DNA of 49,909 nt from an uncultured Bacteroidota bacterium (GCA_902519075.1 CABYIO010000004.1:1-49909); one strand, 5' to 3'; numbered from the stretch's first letter, positions 9,672 through 19,046 are shown. Program-made: numbers and translations. Notes: generated by a model not told the origin, from the sequence alone.

Positions 9672-9729
9672 AATTTTGTTTTTAAGTGTTAATTATTGTC
9701 TAATTCAAAAATTGAATTGTTCAATAAAA

Positions 9730-10263
9730 TTATTTTTTATTCATAGCATTAAGAACCCCTCCATATACGTTGTTTAGAGATTCTAAATTTTTAGCCAGAC
9801 TTTCCATTTGAGCTGTTAGCTTATTTGCATTATCAGCAAACTCTTTATTGATTTTAGCTAATTCACCAGCATTGTTAGCACCAGCTTTTGCAGAAGCTTC
9901 AAAGTCTTTGATACTTTGGGTTAAACCATTAACAACACTCTGATCTAATTGAGCTTTTTTAATCATATCATCAATTTTTTCACTCATAAGAGCTTTAGGA
10001 CTCTTTTTATCAGAAGATGATGAACCAGCTTTTCCTCCAGCTAACTCAGGATAAACTTCTTCCCAAGCATAATCTTCAGCCGGTGGATCAAACGCTGAAA
10101 GTGCAAAAATAACTGCTTCAGTTACAAGTCCAATTGTTAGCATTAAGTTACCTGTTAAGAATCCAGCTGAAAAGTGAGTAATTTTCATTAACGCACCTAT
10201 AATCACTACCGCTGCACCCATTCCGTAGGCAAAGTTCATTTGTGTTTTATTAAGTAATCTCAT
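9730..10263 (-). CDS. gldL: GldL (PorL-like) type IX secretion motor protein
   Basis: A 177-residue inner-membrane protein with two transmembrane helices (about 10-31 and 37-60; MNFAYGMGAAVVIIGALMKI and LMLTIGLVTEAVIFALSAF). A short conserved motif DPPAEDYAWEEVYPEL and a cytoplasmic helical tail follow. The conserved glutamate in the second helix (LVTEAVIF) is the kind of residue used for proton passage in this motor. The tail is shorter than in many relatives of about 215 residues. It lies between gldK and gldM and forms the motor with GldM. Confidence 0.95.
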   Translation of the reverse strand: MRLLNKTQMNFAYGMGAAVVIIGALMKITHFSAGFLTGNLMLTIGLVTEAVIFALSAFDPPAEDYAWEEVYPELAGGKAGSSSSDKKSPKALMSEKIDDMIKKAQLDQSVVNGLTQSIKDFEASAKAGANNAGELAKINKEFADNANKLTAQMESLAKNLESLNNVYGGVLNAMNKK

Positions 10264-10294
10264 TTTTATAAATTTTAATTATTTGTTTTTTTTA

Positions 10295-11935
10295 TTATTT
10301 GATAGAACTTCTTCTATTATTTTGTTTTCTAATTGACGCATTAGTCATTGCATTCGCAGTCATATCTGCACCAAGATAATCATGTACTGTTCTAAATCCT
10401 ATATAACTTCTTGCTTGATCAGAATTTTCATAATCTCTAGAACTTACTTGAAGGAAATATTTAACATCTTTCCATGATCCCCCTCTAACTACCTTTAATT
10501 CGTTTTCTTCATCATTAACATTTGGATTAATGGTAGAAGAGAATTCATAAGCTTCAGGTTCATAGGATGAATCAATCCATTCTGAAACATTTCCAGCCAT
10601 ATTAAATAGATTATATCCATTGGGGTCATATGCGTTAGCTTCAACAGTGTAAAGTGCTTGATCAACAGAATAATCACCTCTCATAGGTTTAAAATTAGCC
10701 ATAAAACAACCTCTGTCGTTTTTGGTATATGGTCCACCCCAAGGATACATAGCGCCTTGTAAACCTCCTCTAGCTGCGAATTCCCACTCAGCTTCTGTTG
10801 GGAGTCTAAATTCAGGTACTAAACTCTTTTTCTTCTTTGTTTTTTGATAATTATTTTTAGTCTTTGTTCTCCATTCACAAAAAGCCTTCGCCTGATGCCA
10901 TGTTACACCAACAACTGGGTAATCATTATATGCATCATGCCAAAAGTAATCATTATGCATAGGCTCATTATAAGAATAGTTAAAGTCTCTAATCCAAACT
11001 GTTGTATCAGGATAAATAGGAATTGGAACTTCTTTGATGTAATTTTCTCTTCTTGTAATTGGATATTCAGAGTGAATGAATTCGTCATCAATGATAACCT
11101 CTGTTCCTTCGTCAGTGAAACCACCAGTTGGGGTTAGGTCTAATATTTTAAATTTCAACATTGAACCAGGTTCAGTTAAATCAATAATACCCGGTAACAA
11201 ATTACCATTTTCATCATAAAAACTTTCGATAGCAAGCCTTTTATGTTCATCCATCCTAGCTAGATATCCGTTAGGTCCGGACAAATTGGTGTATTTATTT
11301 TCATAATTAAATTTGTCTACTTTCCATGAGAATATCATGTCATTAAAAATTTGATCCTCATCAAATAAAAATCTTCTTACAACCTCAGCATATTCACTAT
11401 CTTCATTGAAGAAAATTGAATCTCTGGAGTAAGACGACTTAACATTTCCGTAAGTTGGACCAAAGAAATCTAAATCAACATCCCAGTCTATATCAGTTTT
11501 GCCATCCCATTCAGAATCTTCATCAGATTCTTTACTGGCTTTTTCGGATTTATATAAATATTTAAAATATTCGCTTTCAGGTCCTATATCATCTCTATCT
11601 CTAAACTGTTCAGCTAATTCTGTTCTAATAACGGAATCTCTTACCCATCTAACAAATTGTCTATATTCAGCATTAGTTATTTCAGTTTCATCCATGTAAA
11701 ATGATCGGACAGTAACAGTTTTGGTTGGAGCATCTTGAATGGATGGCATATCATCATCTGACTTACCCATAATAAAGGAACCACCTGGAACAAGTACCAT
11801 CCCAAATGGTTTTTCAGCAAAATATTTATTTCCTTTTACTCCTACGAGTTCACCTTTGGATTTTTTTAGATTACCATTTGAACCACAACTAAAAGCAATT
11901 AATGCTATAATAAAAAGGTTTAAAATTTTTCTCAT
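10295..11935 (-). CDS. gldK: GldK (PorK-like) type IX secretion lipoprotein
   Basis: A 546-residue outer-membrane lipoprotein with lipobox IAFSC (Cys17). It has the formylglycine-generating-enzyme-like sulfatase-modifying fold: PFGMVLVPGGSFIMGKS at 43-59, ETEITNAEYRQFVRWVRDS, YPVVGVTWHQAKAFCEWRT, LPTEAEWEFAARGG and NMAGNVSEWIDSSYEPEAYE. The middle part (about 110-330) is acidic and extends the protein beyond the usual size of about 460 residues. In the family GldK forms the outer-membrane-associated ring with GldN and the fold is structural, not enzymatic. It is first in gldKLMN and is preceded by a hairpin with a T run. Confidence 0.94.
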   Translation of the reverse strand: MRKILNLFIIALIAFSCGSNGNLKKSKGELVGVKGNKYFAEKPFGMVLVPGGSFIMGKSDDDMPSIQDAPTKTVTVRSFYMDETEITNAEYRQFVRWVRDSVIRTELAEQFRDRDDIGPESEYFKYLYKSEKASKESDEDSEWDGKTDIDWDVDLDFFGPTYGNVKSSYSRDSIFFNEDSEYAEVVRRFLFDEDQIFNDMIFSWKVDKFNYENKYTNLSGPNGYLARMDEHKRLAIESFYDENGNLLPGIIDLTEPGSMLKFKILDLTPTGGFTDEGTEVIIDDEFIHSEYPITRRENYIKEVPIPIYPDTTVWIRDFNYSYNEPMHNDYFWHDAYNDYPVVGVTWHQAKAFCEWRTKTKNNYQKTKKKKSLVPEFRLPTEAEWEFAARGGLQGAMYPWGGPYTKNDRGCFMANFKPMRGDYSVDQALYTVEANAYDPNGYNLFNMAGNVSEWIDSSYEPEAYEFSSTINPNVNDEENELKVVRGGSWKDVKYFLQVSSRDYENSDQARSYIGFRTVHDYLGADMTANAMTNASIRKQNNRRSSIK

Positions 11936-11955
11936 TTTTGTCCGTCTACTTTTTT

Positions 11956-11980
11956 AAAAAAAAGTGGGGTAAACTTACCC
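11956..11980 (-). terminator. Hairpin plus T run between the arginase-like gene and gldK
   Basis: On the minus strand GGGTAA-GT-TTACCC is followed by CAC and eight T. It could end the topA/arginase-like transcript. Only about 20 bases remain between the T run and the gldK start, so a gldK promoter probably lies upstream of the hairpin. In that case the hairpin would lie in the gldK 5' leader. Confidence 0.55.
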
Positions 11981-12036
11981 ATATAAATTCAAATAAACAA
12001 ATTATAGTATTGTCTAAATTTTAATATTTAGTAAAA

Positions 12037-13224
12037 CTATAAAATATTTTTCTTAATTGCTTTGAACCACCTATCAGGAATTTTACCCTTTTTAGCTGTT
12101 TCATAATCTTCTATCGTACAGGGTAATAACGTTGTTTGTTTAAGTTTAGTATTTGAACCCTCACCAAAAATTTCAATCCACCATCTTGATGTAATTTTAT
12201 TCTTGTAGAAAATTAACTCATATTCATCGACAATAACAGTGAATTTATTGTATTCATCTTCATTATTAAAATCTGCGTCCATTATTCTACAATTAACACC
12301 CTCGATAAAATACCAGATTATTTGAGAAATAAGCATTTCTGTAACCTCATCTTCATTAGAAGATTTATATTCAAAAATACCAAATGAACTTACCTTGTTA
12401 CTAATCCCCGCATATCTGCTAATCGCACAAATCTCTTTTCCGTCAAATCCATTGGGGGAAAACTTTTGTCTTGAACTTAATTCAGACGCTCTAACAGATT
12501 TCATGTCAATACTGACAATATCTGCATCTCTCATCACTGGCTCAACCAATCTAATTTTTGAGCAAACCTCACCAAGACGGTATGCTTCAAAATAAAGATT
12601 GTCCATTAAATCGATTTCTTCTTGAGAATTGTGGTAGGTTTGATATCCAATATTTGAATAATTGAATAAATTATGTGGTTCCTCCAATATAATTTTACCT
12701 AAATAACTTAGATTATTTATTGGCTTAGATGAATCACCCAAATCAAAATTGGAATCTACATTAACTATATTAACAGTGTTTTGAATAGAATCATATGATC
12801 TGTAGACAGAGTACAATAAGTCTTGACTACCACCGATTAAAATTGGAATTATATCTTTTTTGAATAGTATTGTTAATAATGATATTAATCTACCGTATGT
12901 CTCCTCAGAACTATTACCTAAAATTAAATTTCCTAAATCCGATATTCCTGATGACCAATTTCCTGGGTACAGATTATAAAAAGATTTTCTTATTTCATTT
13001 AAATTAAGCTCATCACCAAGATAATCCACAGAATTTCTTTCCTCAGGAATTCCTAATAATGCAATCTTTACTGAATCTAAATCTGGAATACCATTTTCTG
13101 TAGTGTGAATTCTAATTCTATTGCCCAAAATTAGGGAGGACATTAATTCATTGTGTACTATCAAGTGGTCGTCTACAGGCTTTAATAAATCGTCAAAGGG
13201 GGATGTCAAGTAATCTGAACCCAT
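12037..13224 (-). CDS. Arginase/formimidoylglutamase-fold protein with a degenerate metal site
   Basis: A 395-residue protein with the ureohydrolase fold in outline. The region IPILIGGSQDLLYSV (127-140) matches the first arginase signature, NVDSNFDLG (155-163) the second and SIDMKSVRASE (238-248) the third. Three of the six usual manganese ligands are replaced: the signature histidine is Gln134, the second-motif histidine is Asn159 and the last aspartate is Lys242. Asp157, Asp161 and Asp240 remain. Classical arginase or formimidoylglutamase activity is therefore unlikely. It follows topA by 3 bases and lies just before gldK. A role tied to type IX secretion is a guess from position only. Confidence 0.75.
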   Translation of the reverse strand: MGSDYLTSPFDDLLKPVDDHLIVHNELMSSLILGNRIRIHTTENGIPDLDSVKIALLGIPEERNSVDYLGDELNLNEIRKSFYNLYPGNWSSGISDLGNLILGNSSEETYGRLISLLTILFKKDIIPILIGGSQDLLYSVYRSYDSIQNTVNIVNVDSNFDLGDSSKPINNLSYLGKIILEEPHNLFNYSNIGYQTYHNSQEEIDLMDNLYFEAYRLGEVCSKIRLVEPVMRDADIVSIDMKSVRASELSSRQKFSPNGFDGKEICAISRYAGISNKVSSFGIFEYKSSNEDEVTEMLISQIIWYFIEGVNCRIMDADFNNEDEYNKFTVIVDEYELIFYKNKITSRWWIEIFGEGSNTKLKQTTLLPCTIEDYETAKKGKIPDRWFKAIKKNIL

Positions 13225-13227
13225 TTT

Positions 13228-15693
13228 TTATTTTTTAGATTTATTCGAAGAGTTTGCCTTGTATATTTCTTTTGCCTGATCTAGGCTCATTGATTGTACA
13301 TCAAGATTTTTATCTAGAAGTATTTTCTTTTTTGATTTAATCAGATAAAACTTACCCCATCTTCCCTTTTCTATCTTGATTCCTTCTTTCTCCCAATTAT
13401 GTACAACTTTTTCAATTTCTTTTTGTTTTTTATCCTCTATAAGCTCCTCTATTTCATCAATAGTTAGATTATCCCAATCGTATTTTTTATTTACATTAAT
13501 GAACATATTATTCCACTTGATATAAGGTCCAAACCTTCCCTTTCCTTTTTGAACATCTTTTCCTTCATAAACATGTATTGGGGCATCAGCCTTGATTTTA
13601 TCCTCAATTAATGAAATTGCATCTTCTAGGGTTATGGAAGTTGGAGATTTCCCCGCTGGAATAGAAATAAATTTTTTGCCAAATTTCACATATGGTCCGT
13701 ATCTTCCGTTGTTAGCAACCAAATCTTCACCTTGAAATTCACCAAGACTTCTTGGTAATTCAAAAAGTGATAATGCCTCATCTAATGTGACCGATTCAAT
13801 CTGAAGATCTTGTGGCAAACTTGCAAACTTAGGTTTTTCATCATCATCAACAGTTCCAATTTGAACCATAGGGCCAAACTTTCCAAGTCTTACACTAATT
13901 TCTTTATTGTTTTCAGGATGAGTTCCTAAAACTCTTTTACCACTTTCTCTTGATGCATTCTGTTGAACATCTTCAACAACTGGATGAAAATTTCCATAGA
14001 ATTTTTTCATCATTTCAGTCCAATCTTTTTTACCCTCTGCAATACTATCAAAATCTTGCTCAACCCTTGCGGTAAAATTATAATCCATAATATATTCAAA
14101 ATGGTTGGTAAGAAAATCGGTAACTATCATTCCAATATCAGTGGGAATTAGTTTTCCTTTATCTGAACCAAATTTTTCAATCAAAGCTTCCTCTGAAATA
14201 ACACCATCAATCAAGTTAATTTTTGTGACCGACCTTGACTTTGCTTCAGTTGATCCTTTTTCAACATAACCTCTATTTTGAATTGTTGAGATTGTTGGAG
14301 CATATGTAGATGGTCTTCCAATTCCTAACTCCTCTAACTTCTTAACCAAAGATGCTTCGGAATATCTGTAGGGTGGTCTGCTAAATTTTTGTTGAGCAAA
14401 AATTTTACATAACTCTAAAACCTCATTTTCATTAAATCCAGGTAAAATCCCGTCATTTTCACCATTATCATCATCCTTAGAAACCTGATATAATTTTAGG
14501 TATCCGTCAAACTTTATTACCTCTCCACTTGCAAAAAATATTTCATCACCTTTTGAATTAGAAATTTTAATATTGGTTTTTTCCAATTCAGCTGGTTTCA
14601 TTTGCGAAGCCAATGTTCTATTTAATATTAAACTGTATAATCTTTTTTGATCATAATCTTTAATATTATCTGAAGGCATAGAAAAGTTTGTTGGTCTAAC
14701 TGCTTCATGAGCCTGCTGAGCACTTTTGGATTTTGTATTGTAGTTTTTAGGGTTTGAGTATGATTCACCAAAAGCAGTAATGACCTGTTTTTTTGCCTCA
14801 TCAATAGCTAAACTTGATAAGTTTACACTATCGGTTCTCATGTATGTTATATGTCCTGATTCGTATAATCTTTGGGCTACACTCATTGTCTTAGAAACAG
14901 GAAAAGATAATTTCCTTGAGGCTTCTTGCTGTAAAGTAGAAGTTGTGAAAGGAGCTGGAGCTGATTTTTTTAATGGCTTCTTTACAATTTCAAAGACACT
15001 AAATGTTGCTCCATTTGAATTGTTCAGAAATGCTACAGCATCCCCCTTAGAATTAAATTCGTTTGATAATCTGGCGGTAAACTCTTTTCCCTTGGAATTT
15101 TTGAATATAGCTTCTACTTTGAATGATGAAGTTGAAACGTAGTCCCTAATTTCTCTCTCTTTTTCAACTAGTAATCTCACAGCCACTGACTGAACTCTTC
15201 CGGCAGAAAGACCACCTTTTACTTTTCTCCACAAAACTGGAGATAGTTCATAACCAACGATTCTATCAAGGACTCTCCTTGCTTGTTGAGCATCAACTAA
15301 ATTATAATTAATGGATCTTGGATTGTTAACAGCATTTGTAATTGCTGATTTAGTAATCTCGTTGAAAACAATTCTTTTTGTGTTATCTGCATTCAACTTG
15401 AGTGTTCGAAAAAGATGCCATGCAATAGCTTCACCTTCTCGATCTTCATCACTTGCCAACCATACGGTCTTAGATTTTTTAACCAGGTCCTTTAAATTCT
15501 TAACGACAGTCTTTTTATCGGATGAAACCTCATAATTAGGCTTAAAATCATTTTCAATATCAATCCCTATGTTTTTTGAAGGCAAGTCAGAAATATGACC
15601 AAAACTGGAAGCAACTTTGAATTCATTTCCTAAATATTTCTCAATTGTTTTGGCTTTTGCCGGGGACTCAACTATAACTAAATTGTCTGCCAT
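13228..15693 (-). CDS. topA: DNA topoisomerase I (type IA)
   Basis: An 821-residue enzyme that relaxes negative supercoils. The N-terminal Toprim domain has the start LVIVESPAKAKTIEKYLG and the acidic motif LASDEDREGEAIAWHL (79-94). The catalytic tyrosine is Tyr284 in HITYMRTDSVNLS. The C-terminal 250 residues hold repeated topoisomerase C-terminal motifs (GRYGPYVKFGKKFISIP, GRFGPYIKWNNMFINV, GRWGKFYLIK) without cysteine zinc fingers. The length is usual for Bacteroidota. The gene is divergent from miaB and is followed after 3 bases by the arginase-like gene. Confidence 0.97.
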   Translation of the reverse strand: MADNLVIVESPAKAKTIEKYLGNEFKVASSFGHISDLPSKNIGIDIENDFKPNYEVSSDKKTVVKNLKDLVKKSKTVWLASDEDREGEAIAWHLFRTLKLNADNTKRIVFNEITKSAITNAVNNPRSINYNLVDAQQARRVLDRIVGYELSPVLWRKVKGGLSAGRVQSVAVRLLVEKEREIRDYVSTSSFKVEAIFKNSKGKEFTARLSNEFNSKGDAVAFLNNSNGATFSVFEIVKKPLKKSAPAPFTTSTLQQEASRKLSFPVSKTMSVAQRLYESGHITYMRTDSVNLSSLAIDEAKKQVITAFGESYSNPKNYNTKSKSAQQAHEAVRPTNFSMPSDNIKDYDQKRLYSLILNRTLASQMKPAELEKTNIKISNSKGDEIFFASGEVIKFDGYLKLYQVSKDDDNGENDGILPGFNENEVLELCKIFAQQKFSRPPYRYSEASLVKKLEELGIGRPSTYAPTISTIQNRGYVEKGSTEAKSRSVTKINLIDGVISEEALIEKFGSDKGKLIPTDIGMIVTDFLTNHFEYIMDYNFTARVEQDFDSIAEGKKDWTEMMKKFYGNFHPVVEDVQQNASRESGKRVLGTHPENNKEISVRLGKFGPMVQIGTVDDDEKPKFASLPQDLQIESVTLDEALSLFELPRSLGEFQGEDLVANNGRYGPYVKFGKKFISIPAGKSPTSITLEDAISLIEDKIKADAPIHVYEGKDVQKGKGRFGPYIKWNNMFINVNKKYDWDNLTIDEIEELIEDKKQKEIEKVVHNWEKEGIKIEKGRWGKFYLIKSKKKILLDKNLDVQSMSLDQAKEIYKANSSNKSKK

Positions 15694-15711
15694 TTTTGAT
15701 TTTTAAGTGTA

Positions 15712-15719
15712 CAAATGTA
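15712..15719 (-). promoter_or_regulatory. Putative -7 box of topA (TACATTTG)
   Basis: A full match to TAnnTTTG on the minus strand, 18 bases before the topA ATG. A TTTG lies 26 bases further upstream, which is longer than the usual spacing, so only the -7 part is well supported. Confidence 0.45.
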
Positions 15720-15807
15720 GATTTTTTTTTAATAACTATATATTTCAAATATCAAGCCAATAAAAAAAAGTCAAAATTAATAACATGACAAATTGTCGTA
15801 TTTTATA

Positions 15808-15815
15808 TATATTTG
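15808..15815 (+). promoter_or_regulatory. Putative -7 box of miaB (TATATTTG)
   Basis: A full match to TAnnTTTG, 23 bases before the miaB ATG. No TTG lies at the expected distance upstream. Confidence 0.5.
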
Positions 15816-15838
15816 CATGACGCAATAATAAATGAGCA

Positions 15839-17290
15839 ATGAGCGAAAAAAATCCGTATAAATATAACGGTGACACTCTGATTTTAGAAAATATAACTGA
15901 TAATAATACAAATAAGTCAGTTTATATCGAAAGTTATGGGTGTGCGATGAATTTTAGTGATAGTGAGATTGTTGCATCCATACTTTCAAAAAACGGATAT
16001 AAGACATCTGATGACATGTACAATGCTGATTTGATATTGGTTAACACATGTTCAATAAGAGAAAAGGCTGAATTAACTGTTCGAAAAAGATTAGAGAAAT
16101 TCAATAAGGTAAGGAAAACTAATGCTAATGTTAAAGTTGGTGTATTAGGCTGTATGGCTGAAAGATTAAAACATAAGTTTTTAGAGGAAGAAAAGATTGT
16201 AGATATGGTTGTGGGCCCTGATGCATACAAAGACCTTCCAAATTTACTTGAAGAAATAGAAGACGGTAAATCAGCTGTAAATGTAATATTATCAAAAGAT
16301 GAAACTTATGGTGATATAACCCCAACTAGGATCAATTCAAATGGTGTTAATGCGTTTATATCAATTACTAGAGGGTGTGATAATATGTGTACTTTTTGTG
16401 TTGTTCCTTTTACAAGAGGTAGAGAAAGAAGCAGAGATCCACAATCAATTATTAAAGAATTAAACGATTTAAATGAAAAAGGTTTTAAGGAAACTACCCT
16501 TTTAGGACAAAATGTTGATAGTTACCTCTGGTATGGAGGCGGATTAAAAAAAGATTTTTCAAAAGCGAGTGAAATTCAGAAAGCATCATCAATCAACTTT
16601 GCAAAATTATTAGAAATGTGTGCTCTAACTCAGCCTAAAATGCGAATAAGGTTTTCTACATCAAATCCCCAAGATATGTCTATTGACGTAATTAACATTA
16701 TGGCCAAATATGAAAATATTTGTAATTACATTCATTTGCCAGTCCAAAGTGGTAGTGATAGTGTTCTTAAAGCGATGAATAGACAACACACCAGAGAAGA
16801 ATATATAGAGTTGGTAGAAAATATTTTTAAAATCATTCCGGATTGTAGTATAAGTCACGACATGATTTCTGGTTTTCCAGATGAATCTGAAGATGATCAC
16901 AAACACACTCTCTCGCTAATGGAAAAGGTAAAATACTCTTTTGGCTACATGTTTAAATATTCTGAAAGGCCAGGTACACTTGCAGCAAAAAAGCTAGATG
17001 ATAACGTAGATGAAAAAACGAAGAGTAGAAGATTGAGTGAAATAGTTGCATTACAACAAAAACATAGTTTATTCCGAAGCAAAGAATTTATCGGGAAGAC
17101 TGTTGAAGTTTTAATAGAAAAAGAATCAAAAAAATCAAATTCACACTGGGCAGGAAGAAATCAACAAAATACAACTGTTGTTTTTCCAAAAGAGAATTTT
17201 AATGTTGGGGATTTTGTAAATGTAAAAATTAATGATTGCACCAGCGCAACACTAGTAGGTGAGGCCACTGGATTTTCTAAAAATAATTAA
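15839..17290 (+). CDS. miaB: tRNA-2-methylthio-N6-dimethylallyladenosine synthase
   Basis: A 483-residue radical-SAM methylthiotransferase that adds the 2-methylthio group to i6A37 in tRNAs reading UNN codons. The N-terminal UPF0004 domain has its three cluster cysteines (ESYGCAMNFSDSE, VNTCSIREKA, LGCMAERLK). The radical-SAM cluster motif RGCDNMCTFC follows, and a C-terminal TRAM domain (about 415-480, with EVLIEKESKK) ends the protein. It opens a plus-strand run with a sigma-54 activator, lptE and secG; the next gene starts 3 bases after its stop. Confidence 0.97.
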   Translation: MSEKNPYKYNGDTLILENITDNNTNKSVYIESYGCAMNFSDSEIVASILSKNGYKTSDDMYNADLILVNTCSIREKAELTVRKRLEKFNKVRKTNANVKVGVLGCMAERLKHKFLEEEKIVDMVVGPDAYKDLPNLLEEIEDGKSAVNVILSKDETYGDITPTRINSNGVNAFISITRGCDNMCTFCVVPFTRGRERSRDPQSIIKELNDLNEKGFKETTLLGQNVDSYLWYGGGLKKDFSKASEIQKASSINFAKLLEMCALTQPKMRIRFSTSNPQDMSIDVINIMAKYENICNYIHLPVQSGSDSVLKAMNRQHTREEYIELVENIFKIIPDCSISHDMISGFPDESEDDHKHTLSLMEKVKYSFGYMFKYSERPGTLAAKKLDDNVDEKTKSRRLSEIVALQQKHSLFRSKEFIGKTVEVLIEKESKKSNSHWAGRNQQNTTVVFPKENFNVGDFVNVKINDCTSATLVGEATGFSKNN

Positions 17291-17293
17291 GAT

Positions 17294-18541
17294 ATGATTT
17301 CATTACAAGCACTTAAACAAAGATTTGAAATTATCGGCAATAATACAGGTTTAAACAGAGCGTTAGAAAAAGCTATTCAGGTAGCTCCTACTGATATTTC
17401 ACTATTAGTAACAGGTGAAAGTGGTGTTGGAAAAGAAGTTATTCCTAAAATAGCTCATCAACTTTCTCACAGGAAACACTCAAAATTTATTGCTGTTAAT
17501 TGTGGAGCCATTCCTGAAGGCACTATAGACAGTGAATTGTTTGGTCATGAAAAAGGTGCATTTACCGGAGCCACCCAAACACGTGCAGGGTATTTTGAAG
17601 TTGCTGATGGGGGCACAATTTTCCTAGATGAAGTTGGTGAATTGCCTTTAACGACGCAAGTCAGATTATTAAGAGTTTTGGAAAATGGTGAATTTATAAA
17701 AGTAGGGTCTAGTAAAGTTCAAAAAACCAATGTAAGAATTGTTGCAGCCACTAACCTTAACATGCATCAGGCTATCAAAAAAAATAAATTTAGAGAAGAC
17801 CTTTACTACAGATTAAGTACAGTGGAAATAAATTTACCTCCACTAAGAAAAAGACCTGACGACATTCATTTGCTTTTTAGAAAATTTTGTTCAGATTTTG
17901 CTCAAAAATATAGCATGCCTACCATAAAACTAGATGATGAAGCTATTCATGTTTTAACAAATTACGGCTGGGCTGGAAACATTAGACAATTAAAAAATGT
18001 TGCTGAACAACTATCGGTTTTAGAAGAAAACAGATTAATAACTAAAGAAGTTATTAAAGATTACTTGCCAAATACAAGTGAAAATCTGCCTGCAGTAATT
18101 TCTGGAAAATCTGAAAAATCTGAATTTAATAACGAACGTGAGATATTATATAAGGTGCTATTTGATATGAAGGGAGATCTAAATGATCTGAAAAAATTAA
18201 CCCTCGAATTAATGCAAACCTCCAACATCAGTGAATTCAAAAAAAATAATGAGCAATTAATAAACAAAGTTTATCAGAAAGACAATTATTCAAACGATAA
18301 AAATGTTGAGATTTTAGATATTGAAAACAATAAGCTAGATAGAAAAAAACAAAAGATTGAGGATGATTTTGATTATATTCAAGAGGTAAAAGAAATTGAA
18401 TCATTATCAATTCAGGAAAAAGAATTAGAGCTAATAAAAAAATCTTTAGAAAAACATGCAGGAAAAAGAAAATTAGCAGCTAAAGAATTGGGTATTAGTG
18501 AAAGAACTTTATACAGAAAAATTAAACAATTTGATTTATAG
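17294..18541 (+). CDS. Sigma-54-interacting transcriptional activator without receiver domain
   Basis: A 415-residue AAA+ enhancer-binding protein. It has Walker A GESGVGKE (41-48), the sigma-54 contact loop GAFTGA (88-93), Walker B GGTIFLDE (106-113) and the arginine-finger/sensor regions (FREDLYYRLS, GWAGNIRQLKNV). The C-terminus is a Fis-type helix-turn-helix (RKLAAKELGISERTLYRKIK). There is no N-terminal receiver, GAF or PAS domain; the AAA+ core begins almost at residue 15. A lysine/glutamate-rich linker of about 120 residues separates AAA+ from the DNA-binding part. It sits between miaB and lptE with 3-base gaps. Its targets are not visible from the window. Confidence 0.93.
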   Translation: MISLQALKQRFEIIGNNTGLNRALEKAIQVAPTDISLLVTGESGVGKEVIPKIAHQLSHRKHSKFIAVNCGAIPEGTIDSELFGHEKGAFTGATQTRAGYFEVADGGTIFLDEVGELPLTTQVRLLRVLENGEFIKVGSSKVQKTNVRIVAATNLNMHQAIKKNKFREDLYYRLSTVEINLPPLRKRPDDIHLLFRKFCSDFAQKYSMPTIKLDDEAIHVLTNYGWAGNIRQLKNVAEQLSVLEENRLITKEVIKDYLPNTSENLPAVISGKSEKSEFNNEREILYKVLFDMKGDLNDLKKLTLELMQTSNISEFKKNNEQLINKVYQKDNYSNDKNVEILDIENNKLDRKKQKIEDDFDYIQEVKEIESLSIQEKELELIKKSLEKHAGKRKLAAKELGISERTLYRKIKQFDL

Positions 18542-18544
18542 AAA

Positions 18545-19045
18545 ATGAAAGCTTTAAGATTATTTGTAATATTAATTTTAGCATATAGTTGTAGTGTAAA
18601 ATACAGCTTGACAGGTGCTTCGATTTCACCTGAAACTAAAACATTTCAAGTAAATTATTTTCAAAATAATGCTCCGCTAATTGAACCCGGAATCGAAAGA
18701 GACTTTACAAATAAACTCATTGATTTATTAATTAATCAAACAAGTTTAGAATTAGTTAAATCAAACGGAGATTTAACTTATGAAGGTGAGATAGTCGAGT
18801 ACAGAATTTCACCTACAACTGCAACTGCAAATAACACCGCAGCTCAAAACAGATTAACCGTAGGTGTTAATATAAGATTTTACGATAAAAATGATTCAGA
18901 AGCCGATTTTGAAAAAAGATTTTCATTCTATTATGATTACCCTGGAAATATTCAATTAATTGGAGGACAAAGAGATACGGCTTTAGATGAAATTTTTGAG
19001 AGAATTACTCAAGATGTGTTTAACGCATCTCTAGCAAAGTGGTGA
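18545..19045 (+). CDS. lptE: LptE-family lipoprotein (LPS transport)
   Basis: A 166-residue lipoprotein with a short signal and lipobox LAYSC (Cys16). The sequence SVKYSLTGASISPETKTFQVNYFQN and the later GDLTYEGEIVEYRISPTTATANN match the LptE-like proteins of Bacteroidota, which plug the LptD barrel in lipopolysaccharide delivery to the outer membrane. It starts 3 bases after the activator gene and ends 1 base before the next gene, so it is in the same operon. Confidence 0.85.
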   Translation: MKALRLFVILILAYSCSVKYSLTGASISPETKTFQVNYFQNNAPLIEPGIERDFTNKLIDLLINQTSLELVKSNGDLTYEGEIVEYRISPTTATANNTAAQNRLTVGVNIRFYDKNDSEADFEKRFSFYYDYPGNIQLIGGQRDTALDEIFERITQDVFNASLAKW

Positions 19046-19046
19046 T

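Noticed and set aside
10844-11137. Open frames on both strands inside gldK
   Set aside because: They are out-of-frame shadows of the conserved GldK region around YPVVGVTWHQAKAFCEW.
13199-13214. A 16-base word GGGGATGTCAAGTAAT that also occurs at 38168-38183
   Set aside because: One copy is in the coding start of the arginase-like gene, the other between aroA and queA. A single shared 16-mer in about 50 kb is near chance level and there is no flanking similarity.
14780-15142. A 120-codon open frame antisense to topA
   Set aside because: The opposite strand is a highly conserved topoisomerase region including the catalytic tyrosine area; the antisense frame has no start context or family resemblance.
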